NCBI GenBank assembly: GCA_016711285.1 | Contig: JADJTG010000014.1 | Span: 372,001-436,000, forward strand | Origin: Sphingobacteriales bacterium | GTDB taxonomy: Bacteria > Bacteroidota > Bacteroidia > Chitinophagales > UBA2359 | DNA length: 64,000 bases | Direction: 5' to 3' | Shown: positions 20,194 to 28,004 of the stretch, piece by piece | How positions within the stretch are numbered: position 1 is the stretch's first letter | Layout: each line of letters opens with the position of its first letter | Translations under genes and position numbers: made by a program | Notes under the pieces: model-generated | The model's database searches: none | What the model saw: the letters and a program-made list of their open reading frames with translations, nothing else | What the model was told of the DNA's origin: nothing

Positions 20194-21222
20194 ATGAACC
20201 AAGATTTCGCAGACAATCTAAAACCTAAATCTTTTTGGGAACGCCCCGAAGGTAAAACAGGTATGCTCTTTGCCGCAGGACTGGCACTGGGCGGCGGTTA
20301 TTTGCTCTACAAAGCCTTGCCGATTCTTATTTCTCTGGCTACCAACACCCTCTATCTCGCCGTTATCCTGATGGTTTTGGCGGCTTTGGTGTATATGATA
20401 CTTGACCCCAAAATGCGCAACCTCGTTTTTTATGTCTATAAAAGCATTATGCGCTTTATTACGGGCTTGTTTGTCCAAATAGACCCTATCGGCGTTTTAA
20501 ATACTTATGTAGAGGATTTACAAAGTAATTTGGGCAAGATGGATAAACAAATCGGTGCTTTGCGCGGGCAAATGCGCAAACTCAAAGACCTCATCAACCA
20601 AAATAAACTGCAAATCAACAGCAATTTGCAAATGGCAAACAAAGCCAAAGAAACCGACAAGCAGGGTATGATGATACTCAAAACCCGCAAAGCCGGTCGT
20701 TTGCAACAAAGCAATGTGCGCTACGAAGACCTCTACCGCAAAATGGAAGTCTTGTATCGGGTGTTGAGCAAAATGTATGAAAACTCCGAAATTTTACTCG
20801 AAGACATCAAAGATCAGGTGGAAATGAAAAAACAGGAGCGCAGCATGATACGCGCCAGCCACTCTGCCATGAAATCAGCCATCAATATTATTTCGGGCAA
20901 TAGCGACAAACGCCAGATGTTTGACCAAGCCCTCGAAGCCATTGCCGATGATGTAGGAATGAAAATAGGTGAAATGGAGCGTTTTATGGAAATGAGTGGC
21001 AATTTTATGGATTCTATTGATTTGCAAAACGGCGTGTTTGAAGAAGAAGGTATGAAAATGTTGGAAAAATGGGAAAAAGAAGGCGTTTCCATGTTATTGG
21101 GCAACGACAAAAACCTCTTGGTACAGCAGGGCAATTCCAGCAGTGCCGAAGTGGATTTAGATGCGCCCATTCAGCACGGCAAAAGCAGCGGCAATCAGTA
21201 TTCCAAGCTGTTTGATTTTTAA
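20194..21222 (+). CDS. Membrane-anchored helical protein with PspA/Vipp1-like layout
   Basis: 342 residues. Two hydrophobic segments (about residues 23-40 and 44-68) are followed by DPIGVLNTYVEDLQ and then almost entirely charged helix with heptad pattern up to about residue 235, ending in an acidic low-complexity tail. The start of the helical part and the KDQVEMKKQERSMIRASHS stretch recall the PspA/IM30 (bacterial ESCRT-III-like) pattern, but similarity is by eye only and PspA itself has no transmembrane helices. It is part of the run with the AAA+ ATPase, so it may be a membrane remodelling or stress factor acted on by that ATPase. This is inference. Confidence 0.6.
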   Translation: MNQDFADNLKPKSFWERPEGKTGMLFAAGLALGGGYLLYKALPILISLATNTLYLAVILMVLAALVYMILDPKMRNLVFYVYKSIMRFITGLFVQIDPIGVLNTYVEDLQSNLGKMDKQIGALRGQMRKLKDLINQNKLQINSNLQMANKAKETDKQGMMILKTRKAGRLQQSNVRYEDLYRKMEVLYRVLSKMYENSEILLEDIKDQVEMKKQERSMIRASHSAMKSAINIISGNSDKRQMFDQALEAIADDVGMKIGEMERFMEMSGNFMDSIDLQNGVFEEEGMKMLEKWEKEGVSMLLGNDKNLLVQQGNSSSAEVDLDAPIQHGKSSGNQYSKLFDF

Positions 21223-21279
21223 GCGGCAAAGCAGGTGCCTTGTCTTTTTTATATTGTTTTTTTCACAGCGTAATTTTTT

Positions 21280-22305
21280 ATGTTAAAAAATGATTTGCTG
21301 CTGCGTACTTTGCGCGGCGAGCCTTGCGAGCGTGTGCCGGTGTGGTTGATGCGTCAGGCGGGGCGTGTATTGCCACAATACCGCGCCTTGCGCCAAAGCC
21401 TCAGTGGTTTCAAAGAACTCCTCACCACGCCCGACCTCGCCTGCGAAGTTACCGTGCAGCCGGTGGACGAACTCGGCGTTGATGCCGCTATTATCTTCTC
21501 CGATATTCTCGTTATTCCCGAAGCAATGGGCTTGCCCTACGAAATGGTGGAAAGCCGAGGACCCAAATTTCCGCGTACCATTGCTACTGCCGCCGACCTC
21601 GCCACCTTGCACATCGCCGAAGCCGATGCCGTTGATTATACCCTCGAAGCCATTCGCCTCACCAAACGCGCCCTCAACGGCAGTGTGCCGCTACTCGGTT
21701 TTTGCGGCGCACCTTTCACCATTTACTGCTATATGGTAGAAGGCAGCGGCTCCAAAACCTTTTCCAAAGCGAAGGCACTGCTGTATCGCGAGCCGCAAAC
21801 GGCGCAGCGGCTTTTGCAGATGATTACCGACTCCAGCATCAACTACCTCAAAGCGCAGGTAGCCGCCGGAGCCGATGCCGTTCAGATATTTGATTCGTGG
21901 GCGGGTGTGGCTTCGCCGGAATTGTACGAAACCTTTTCAATGCCCTATTTGCGCCAAATTGCCGCCGCCCTTGCTCCTTTGGCTCCGGTGATTTTGTTTT
22001 CGAAAGATGCCCACTTCGCCCGCCGCAGCCTCGCACAAACCGCCGCCGCCGCTATTGGTATGGACTGGACGATGGATATTGCCGAAACCCGCCGTTTGGT
22101 GGGAGACAGGGTGGTTTTGCAGGGAAATTTAGACCCCTGCGCTTTGTATGCCCCTTTGGACGAGGTGCAGAAAATGACCCGACAGATGCTGCAATCTTAC
22201 GGCGGCACACGCCATATCGCCAATCTGGGACACGGCTTGTATCCTGATATTCCCTTAGATGCCGTAAAATGTTTTGTGGATACGGTGCAGCAGACGACTT
22301 TTTAG
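21280..22305 (+). CDS. hemE: Uroporphyrinogen decarboxylase
   Basis: 341 residues, full length. It removes four carboxyl groups from uroporphyrinogen III to give coproporphyrinogen III in haem synthesis. Signatures include PVWLMRQAGRVLPQYRA near the N terminus, the FSDILVIPEAMG segment with its substrate aspartate, and GFCGAPFTIYCYMVEG. It lies 57 bases after the coiled-coil gene and may be co-transcribed. Its stop is only 6 bases before the first palindrome of REP-like cluster A, which suggests the downstream island was inserted right after the gene. Confidence 0.95.
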   Translation: MLKNDLLLRTLRGEPCERVPVWLMRQAGRVLPQYRALRQSLSGFKELLTTPDLACEVTVQPVDELGVDAAIIFSDILVIPEAMGLPYEMVESRGPKFPRTIATAADLATLHIAEADAVDYTLEAIRLTKRALNGSVPLLGFCGAPFTIYCYMVEGSGSKTFSKAKALLYREPQTAQRLLQMITDSSINYLKAQVAAGADAVQIFDSWAGVASPELYETFSMPYLRQIAAALAPLAPVILFSKDAHFARRSLAQTAAAAIGMDWTMDIAETRRLVGDRVVLQGNLDPCALYAPLDEVQKMTRQMLQSYGGTRHIANLGHGLYPDIPLDAVKCFVDTVQQTTF

Positions 22306-22311
22306 CCTTTT

Positions 22312-22431
22312 AACTTTGTCAAAGTTCTGAAAACTTTGACAAAGTTGGACGGGTTGAAACTGCGGTAGTTTGGGATTGTTTTTAACTTTGACAAAGTTCG
22401 AACTTTGACAAAGTTGGGCGGGTGAAGTTGG
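22312..22431. repeat. REP-like palindrome cluster A
   Basis: Four copies of the 15-base palindrome AACTTTG[A/T]CAAAGTT at 22312-22326, 22332-22346, 22384-22398 and 22401-22415. They form two head-to-tail pairs, and the second member of each pair is followed by a G-rich tail GG[A/G]CGGGT. Between pairs runs a spacer containing GGTAG-TTTGG-type sequence. The same layout recurs at 25298-25469 and 26178-26252. Confidence 0.9.
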
Positions 22432-22460
22432 AGTAATTGCGTAATTTTTTGTTATCTTTG
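22428..22460 (+). promoter_or_regulatory. Promoter of the effector-TPR operon, partly inside the repeat tail
   Basis: TATCTTTG at 22453-22460 matches the Bacteroidota -7 element exactly. A TTG at 22428-22430, 22 bases upstream, lies within the tail of REP-like cluster A. The start codon is 75 bases downstream at 22535. Confidence 0.55.
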
Positions 22461-22471
22461 TACAATGCAGG

Positions 22472-22491
22472 GCTGCACTTCACAGTGCAGC
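22472..22491 (+). promoter_or_regulatory. 5' leader hairpin
   Basis: GCTGCACT (22472-22479) pairs perfectly with 22484-22491 around a TCAC loop, starting 11 bases after the -7 element. It would lie near the 5' end of the leader RNA of the effector-TPR operon. It may protect the mRNA or modulate translation; the role is unknown. Confidence 0.45.
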
Positions 22492-22534
22492 TTTGCAGAT
22501 ATACCATATTTTTTTTGATACAAATAAAAAAGCA

Positions 22535-22960
22535 ATGAATGTGATGGAAGCTAACAACGTAATGATAACAACTTTGGTGGGCTATCTTGCCAAAAAACTC
22601 AAAGGGCAGCAATCTGTACAGGATTTTTTCGGGGATTTTACAGATGCTGCCGTACATTGGATACGCCCTTTGTTTTTGAAGGAGGACAATAAATATGAAA
22701 AAATTATTGAGGATTTGATGAAAAACCCCGACAGCCCTATTAAGCAGCAACAGATAGCCACCGCCCTTGCCTCGCATTTGGAAGACCAACCGGAAAATGA
22801 AAAAAACTTGAAGGCGATGTATGAGGAGTTGCAAGAAAAGGCAAAGACGGACAAAAGCATCAACATCATCAACAGCAAAAATGTAGTGACAGGCACGATA
22901 CACGCAGGTGGAAATGTTGTGATTGGTGATAACAACAATACCCACTCCCCAAATGAGTAA
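22535..22960 (+). CDS. Small helical protein ending in a Gly/Asn-rich motif shared with the next gene (putative effector)
   Basis: 141 residues from ATG 22535; an upstream TTG at 22493 lies inside the leader hairpin region and is rejected. Residues 1-105 are predicted helical with no recognised enzyme motif or signal peptide. Residues 113-133 (NSKNVVTG, then AGGNVVIGD) match residues 6-26 of the downstream TPR protein at 14 of 21 positions. Eight of the 14 shared residues use a different synonymous codon, so the match is not a recent DNA copy. A small helical domain with a short C-terminal motif, next to a repeat protein with the same motif at its N terminus, is the layout of bacterial amyloid-signalling (BASS-type) effector-receptor pairs. 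The effector role is inferred. The 3' end overlaps the next gene by 8 bases. Confidence 0.65.
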   Translation: MNVMEANNVMITTLVGYLAKKLKGQQSVQDFFGDFTDAAVHWIRPLFLKEDNKYEKIIEDLMKNPDSPIKQQQIATALASHLEDQPENEKNLKAMYEELQEKAKTDKSINIINSKNVVTGTIHAGGNVVIGDNNNTHSPNE

Positions 22961-25265
22961 AATAGAAAATAGTAAAAATATCGTGACTGCCCGTATTGAT
23001 GCGGGCGGCAATGTTACTGTAGGCGATACCACGGTTATTAACCTGAAAGAGGCTGCACAGTACAAAGCTATTGAGGCGGACATCAGAGAATTGGACGAGC
23101 AATTCCAAAAGATTACAGCCAAAATAGCGCGATACCCCGATGATGCGGATTTTCCGGCAGAGCTACTCCGCATAGATGAAAAGCGCAGCCAAAAACAAGC
23201 AGATTTAGAGGCTCTCAAAAAATCGGTCATCAAATTGGCGGAGGATTTCCAGCGCATACCGCTCGACACGGAACGCCTGCGCTTGGCGAAACAGCATTTT
23301 AATGCGGGCGAATTTGAGAAAGCCCGCGCCGTTTTTGATGCAGAAGTAATGGGCAGAGAATTGGACGACTTGCTGCGCGAAAAAGAACAAATAGACCAAA
23401 AAGCAAGCGAAAACCGACAAAACCTGCAAGATAAAGCCAATGAATATCTTATCCTCGCCAGCCTGACGGCAACCGATTTTAACCTGCCCGACAGATACGA
23501 AAAAACGATAACTTATTTTGAGCAATCACTACGCGCAGATAAAAATGTGGAAAACCTATTTGCTTATGCTTACTTTTTACAAAAACACAATTCCTACAAA
23601 GAAGCGCAGCCCTTGTACGAAGAAGCCTTGCAGATGTATGGAGCACTTGCCAAAGAGAACCCCGCAGCCTATTTGCCCGATGTGGCTGCTACTTTGAACA
23701 ATTTGGCGGTTTTACATTCGGATAAAAATGAATTTGCGGCGGCACTTGAAAAATACGAAGAAGCCTTGCAGATAAGAAGAAGCCTTGCCAAAGAGAACCC
23801 CGCAGCGTATTTGCCTTATGTGGCTACTACTTTGAACAATTTGGCGGCTTTACATTCGGATAACAATGAATTTGCAGAGGCACTCGAAAAAGACGAAGAA
23901 GCCTTGCAGATAAGAAGATACCTTGCCCAAGACAACCCCGCAGCCTATTTGCCATACGTGGCTGGTACTTTGAACAATCTGGGCGAGTTACACAGAGTAA
24001 AAAATGACTTCAAGCAAGCAGAACCAATTTTACAAGAAGCCTTGCAGATTTATAGAGATCTTGCTAAAGCCAACCACGTAGCCTACTTGCCTGATGTAGC
24101 TACTACTTTGAACAATTTAGCGGCTTTACAATATGCTGAAAGTGAATTTGCGGCAGCACTCAAAAACTACGAAGAAGCCTTGCTGATAAGAAGAACCCTT
24201 GCCAAAGCCAACCCCGCAGCCTATTTACCCAATGTGGCGGATACTTTGAACAATTTGGCAACTTTACAACAGACTAACAATGAATTGGCGGCGGCACTCG
24301 AAAAATACGAAGAAGCCTTGCAGATAAGAAGAACCCTTGCCCAAGCGAATCCCGCAGCATATTTGCCTGATGTCGCTACTACTTTGAACAATTTGGCGGT
24401 TTTACATTCGGATAAAAATGAATTGGCAGCGGCACTCAAAAACTACGAAGAAGCCTTGCAGATGTATAGAGCACTTGCCAAAGAGAACCCCGCAGCGTAT
24501 TTGCCTTATGTGGCTGGGACTTTGAACAATTTGGCTAATTTACAACAGGTTAAAAATGAATTGGCAGCGGCACTCAAAAACTACGAAGAAGCCTTGCACA
24601 TAAGAAGAGCACTTGCTAAAGAGAACCCCGCAGCATATTTGCCTGATGTCGCAATGACTTTGAACAATTTGGCTAATTTACAACAGGTTAAAAATGAATT
24701 GGCAGAGGCACTCAAAAACTACGAAGAAGCCTTGCAGATTTATAGAGTACTTGCCGAAGCCAACCTTGCAGCCTACTTGCCCGCTATGGCTACTACTTTG
24801 AACAATTTGGCGGCTTTACAAAAGGCTAAAAATGAATTTGCGGCAGCACTCAAAAACTACGAAGAAGCCTTGCAGATAAGAAGATACCTTGCCCAAACGA
24901 ACCCCGCAGCGTATTTGCCCGATGTCGCAATGACTTTGAACAATTTGGCGGCTTTACAACAGGCTAAAAATGAATTGGCAGAGGCAGAAGAAAAATACGA
25001 AGAAGCCTTGCAGATAAGAAGATACCTTGCCAAAGAGAACCCCGCAGCGTATTTGCCCGATGTCGCAATGACCGTAATAAACCTGAGTATTTTTTATTTA
25101 CAGTCCATTCCCAACAAGGAAAAATCTATTGCTTTGGCAAGGAAAACTATTGAAATTGCACAAAATTTTCCGGAGCACTATAGGGTACAACAATATGCAA
25201 TTACTGCCCTACGAGTATTACAATACAATGGGGTAGATATAGAAAAGCTGCTGAATGGCGAATAA
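22953..25265 (+). CDS. TPR-repeat protein with N-terminal shared motif (putative receptor)
   Basis: 770 residues from ATG 22953, which overlaps the upstream stop; a GTG at 22923 would place the shared motif internally and is less likely. Residues 6-26 carry the NSKN...AGGNVTVGD motif. Residues about 32-130 are a coiled coil, residues 110-220 are degenerate helical repeats, and residues about 225-730 are eleven TPR-like units of exactly 46 residues with consensus NPAAYLPDVA.TLNNLA and YEEALQI. No Walker A, protease or nuclease motif is visible, so it is not an NLR in the strict sense. The TPR array would sense a partner and the shared motif would seed the upstream protein; both roles are inference. 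The pair sits between REP-like clusters A and B. Confidence 0.75.
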   Translation: MSKIENSKNIVTARIDAGGNVTVGDTTVINLKEAAQYKAIEADIRELDEQFQKITAKIARYPDDADFPAELLRIDEKRSQKQADLEALKKSVIKLAEDFQRIPLDTERLRLAKQHFNAGEFEKARAVFDAEVMGRELDDLLREKEQIDQKASENRQNLQDKANEYLILASLTATDFNLPDRYEKTITYFEQSLRADKNVENLFAYAYFLQKHNSYKEAQPLYEEALQMYGALAKENPAAYLPDVAATLNNLAVLHSDKNEFAAALEKYEEALQIRRSLAKENPAAYLPYVATTLNNLAALHSDNNEFAEALEKDEEALQIRRYLAQDNPAAYLPYVAGTLNNLGELHRVKNDFKQAEPILQEALQIYRDLAKANHVAYLPDVATTLNNLAALQYAESEFAAALKNYEEALLIRRTLAKANPAAYLPNVADTLNNLATLQQTNNELAAALEKYEEALQIRRTLAQANPAAYLPDVATTLNNLAVLHSDKNELAAALKNYEEALQMYRALAKENPAAYLPYVAGTLNNLANLQQVKNELAAALKNYEEALHIRRALAKENPAAYLPDVAMTLNNLANLQQVKNELAEALKNYEEALQIYRVLAEANLAAYLPAMATTLNNLAALQKAKNEFAAALKNYEEALQIRRYLAQTNPAAYLPDVAMTLNNLAALQQAKNELAEAEEKYEEALQIRRYLAKENPAAYLPDVAMTVINLSIFYLQSIPNKEKSIALARKTIEIAQNFPEHYRVQQYAITALRVLQYNGVDIEKLLNGE
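23625..25142 (+). repeat. Eleven in-frame 138-bp repeats encoding 46-residue TPR units
   Basis: The landmark GCCTTGC occurs at 23625 and then every 138 bases exactly through 25005, eleven times without an indel. Nucleotide identity between many units is very high, while positions around LxxKNELAxALKNY vary. The last unit diverges in its second half. This fits recent expansion or gene conversion under selection to keep frame. Confidence 0.9.
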
Positions 25266-25297
25266 AATAGTTTTGCTAATCGTCAGTTCAGCACTTT

Positions 25298-25469
25298 AAC
25301 TTTGACAAAGTTCTGAAAACTTTGTCAAAGTTGGACGAGTAGTTTGGAGTTGTTTTTAACTTTGTCAAAGTTTGTACTTTGACAAAGTTGGACGGGTTGA
25401 AACTGGGGTAGTTTGGAGTTAAAAAGTTATTTTTAACTTTGTCAAAGTTTTCAGAACTTTGACAAAGTT
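25298..25469. repeat. REP-like palindrome cluster B
   Basis: Six palindromes of the AACTTTG[A/T]CAAAGTT type at 25298, 25318, 25358, 25376 (first base lost), 25435 and 25455, in three pairs. The second member of each pair is followed by GGACG[G/A]GT. The spacers repeat GTAGTTTGGAGTT. The cluster separates the TPR gene from the RAYT gene and ends 40 bases before the RAYT start. Confidence 0.9.
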
Positions 25470-25508
25470 GGACGGGTTGAAGTTGGAAATGAAAAAATAA
25501 ATTTGTAT

Positions 25509-26159
25509 ATGAATAATTACAAACCATTAGCGGCAGAAAGGTTTTATCATATTTATAATAAGGGCATCAACGGCGAGGATATTTTTAAGCAGGAGCGCAA
25601 TTATCGTTTCTTTTTAAGTAAATATGCTCTTTATTTATCTCCGGTTGTAGATACTTTTGCTTATTGCCTGTTGAAAAATCACTTCCATTTTCTGATTCGT
25701 GTAAAACCCCAAAAATCACTTCAAACATTTTATCTAACCAATTTTGCCAATACAAGTACACAAAAAAATAGAGCCTCTGAAGGATTACACAGCCCTGATT
25801 TTATTGTAAGCAAACAATTTGCCCGACTTTTCAGCAGCTTTACTCAAAGTATCAATAAAACAATGGGCAGAACAGGCTCTTTGGTGGAAACTCCTTTTGA
25901 GCGAAAAGAAATTGATTCGGATTTTTATTTCACACGGCTTGTTTATTATATCCACTTTAATCCGCAAAAGCACGGTTTTGTTAAAGATTTCAGAGATTAT
26001 GAGTACTCTTCTTATTCAAGTCTATTGGCAGAAAAAGCAACCCGTTTGGCACGTCAGGAGGTATTAGATTGGTTTGGAAACAGAAAGCAATATGTATCTT
26101 TTCACGAACAATATTCAGATGCTAACGCTATTGAGAATTATATTATAGAATATTCTTAA
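25509..26159 (+). CDS. REP-associated tyrosine transposase (RAYT, Y1/IS200-like family)
   Basis: 216 residues from ATG 25509. Family features in order: FYHIYNKG near the N terminus, the HUH metal site H58-F59-H60 in KNHFHFLIR, the helix FSSFTQSINKTMGRTGSLV, then YYIHFNPQKHGFV and YEYSSYSS. Y1 enzymes cut single-stranded DNA at hairpin feet with one tyrosine; RAYTs act on REP palindromes in the chromosome. The helix position where relatives, as I recall them, have Tyr (Y-T-x-x-F-N-K) is Phe111, so strand cleavage may be lost. It is flanked on both sides by the palindrome clusters it would be expected to recognise. No IS ends or target duplication were found. Confidence 0.85.
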   Translation: MNNYKPLAAERFYHIYNKGINGEDIFKQERNYRFFLSKYALYLSPVVDTFAYCLLKNHFHFLIRVKPQKSLQTFYLTNFANTSTQKNRASEGLHSPDFIVSKQFARLFSSFTQSINKTMGRTGSLVETPFERKEIDSDFYFTRLVYYIHFNPQKHGFVKDFRDYEYSSYSSLLAEKATRLARQEVLDWFGNRKQYVSFHEQYSDANAIENYIIEYS

Positions 26160-26177
26160 TGTTAGTTTTAGCCTTTT

Positions 26178-26252
26178 AACTTTGTCAAAGTTTTCGGAAC
26201 TTTGACAAAGTTGGACGAGTAGTTTGGAGTTGTTTTTAACTTTGTCAAAGTT
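26178..26252. repeat. REP-like palindrome cluster C
   Basis: Three palindromes at 26178-26192, 26198-26212 and 26238-26252. The first two form a pair followed by GGACGAGTAGTTTGGAGTTG; the third lacks a partner. The third overlaps the end of prfC, whose TGA stop (minus strand, 26247-26245) lies inside the palindrome. Confidence 0.9.
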
Positions 26253-27861
26253 GGAGATAATCCATTTTAAAATCGGAGTTTTGATGAAAAGTGAGCTTGG
26301 GGAAATTCGTCTGCTCCATCTGCATTATATACGCCGAAGGCGCGAGATACACATATAAGCCGTCTTTATCCATCGCCACATATTGCGATTTTATGCGCAA
26401 AAACTCCTCCAACTGCGCCTTGTCGCCGGTGAGCCAGTAGGCTTTCACGATATTGAGGTGTTCAAAGCGGCAGTCGGCACCATATTCGTGTTCGAGGCGG
26501 TATTTAATCACATCAAATTGAAGCTCGCCCACTGTACCCACCATTTTTTTGCTTCCCTTCACCGAAGTAAACAATTGCGCCACACCCTCATCAGTGAGCT
26601 GCTCGATACCCTTTTGGAGTTGTTTGCTCTTGAGCGGGTTGGTATTGATGAGTTCTTTAAAAATTTCGGGCGAAAAGACGGGACACCGCGATACATCATT
26701 CTTTCCCCTTCGGTGAGGGTATCGCCGATTTTGAAATTGCCCGAATCGTACAGCCCCACCACATCACCCGGAAAAGCCTCATCTATTACATTTTTGCTCT
26801 GCGCCATAAAACTGGTCGGATTGCTGAAACGCATTTCTTTGTCTGAGCGCACATGATAATAAAAAGTGTTGCGCTCAAAAGTACCCGAACAGATACGCAA
26901 AAAGGCGATACGGTCGCGGTGTTTGGGGTCGAGGTTGGCGTGAATTTTAAAAATAAAACCACTGAATTTTGTTTCTTCGGGAGCTACTACGCGGGTGTCG
27001 GTTTCGCGGTGGAGGGGCGGCGGTGCGAGTTCTACGAAGGTATCCAAAAGCTCCTGTACGCCGAAATTATTCACCGCACTGCCAAAAAAAACAGGAGCCA
27101 GATTGCCCTTCCGGTAGGCTTCGGCATCAAAGGGGTCATATACCCCCTCTATCAGCTGCACATCTTCGCGCAGTTGCTCGGCGAGGCGTTTGTCTATCAC
27201 CTGCTCCAATTCGGGGCTGTCGAGGTCTTGAATCCGCAGCATATCCTCCTCATCTACCAATCGCGTAGTGCCTCCGCGAAACAAATTGAGGGTTTGGTTG
27301 TAGAGCAAATACACCCCTTTAAAAGTAGCCCCAATACCGATAGCCAGCTCAGAGGCTGCACGCGGATATTGAGTTTTTCTCTAATTCGTCGAGCAAATCA
27401 AAAGGGTCTCTACCTTCGCGGTCGAGTTTATTGATGAATACCATCACGGGCGTTTGGCGCAGGCGGCACACCTCCATCAGCTTTTCGGTTTGCTCCTCCA
27501 CGCCCTTCACGCAGTCAATCACCAAAATCACGCTATCTACGGCGGTGAGGGTGCGGTAGGTATCTTCGGCAAAATCTTTGTGACCGGGGGTATCCAAAAT
27601 ATTCACGAGCACATCGTGATACTCAAACGACATCACCGAAGTAGAAACCGAAATACCGCGTTGTTTTTCAATTTCCATAAAGTCGGAGGTAGCGGATTTT
27701 TTGATTTTGTTGGATTTCACCGCGCCCGCAATTTGGATAGCACCGCCAAAGAGGAGGAGTTTTTCGGTGAGGGTGGTTTTTCCGGCATCGGGGTGGCTGA
27801 TGATACCGAAGGTGCGGCGGCGTTGGATTTCCTGAGAGAGCTTTGTAGCAGAAGACGACAT
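26245..27861 (-). CDS. prfC: Peptide chain release factor 3, frame-disrupted at three sites
   Basis: Three minus-strand frames join into one RF3 of about 539 residues if one base is restored at each of three places: the T5 run 27374-27378, the single G at 27343 (GG expected), and the G3 run 26680-26682. RF3 is the GTPase that recycles RF1/RF2 after translation termination. The start is set at 27861 (MSSSATKL) because the G domain begins right after it: GIISHPDAGKTTLTE, then DTPGHKDFAEDTYRTL and FINKLDREGRDP. The C-terminal MVGTVGELQFDV and DKDGLYVYLAPS blocks are typical. Three losses in a conserved gene point to consensus error. The stop lies in a REP-like palindrome. Confidence 0.85.
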
Positions 27862-27894
27862 ATTGTGTACGGAGGTATAAAAAAAATGAAGCCG

Positions 27895-27902
27895 CAAAGG
27901 TA
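27895..27902 (-). promoter_or_regulatory. -7 element upstream of prfC
   Basis: TACCTTTG on the minus strand fits TAnnTTTG and lies 34 bases before the prfC start. No clear TTTG was found at the expected upstream distance. The minisatellite begins about 100 bases further upstream. Confidence 0.45.
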
Positions 27903-28004
27903 GGTATTAGTTAGCGAAAATCTAAATACTTTAAAAAAAGTAGATGTAGAGCAAATTGCAGGTAGGAAGGTGCAATTTGCAGGTATGCACCCCAACGCCG
28001 AGGG

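Noticed and set aside
22923..22952. GTG 22923 as the start of the TPR protein
   Set aside because: ATG 22953 overlaps the upstream stop in the usual coupled fashion and puts the shared motif right at the N terminus.
22382..23440. 352-codon minus-strand ORF across the effector and TPR start
   Set aside because: It runs through a REP-like cluster and opposite two coupled genes with conserved motifs; its composition is that of a shadow frame.
25298..26252. Reading the RAYT plus flanking palindromes as a complete IS200/IS605 insertion sequence
   Set aside because: No single left and right end or target site could be defined; palindromes are multi-copy and paired as in REP clusters, and the likely catalytic Tyr is Phe.
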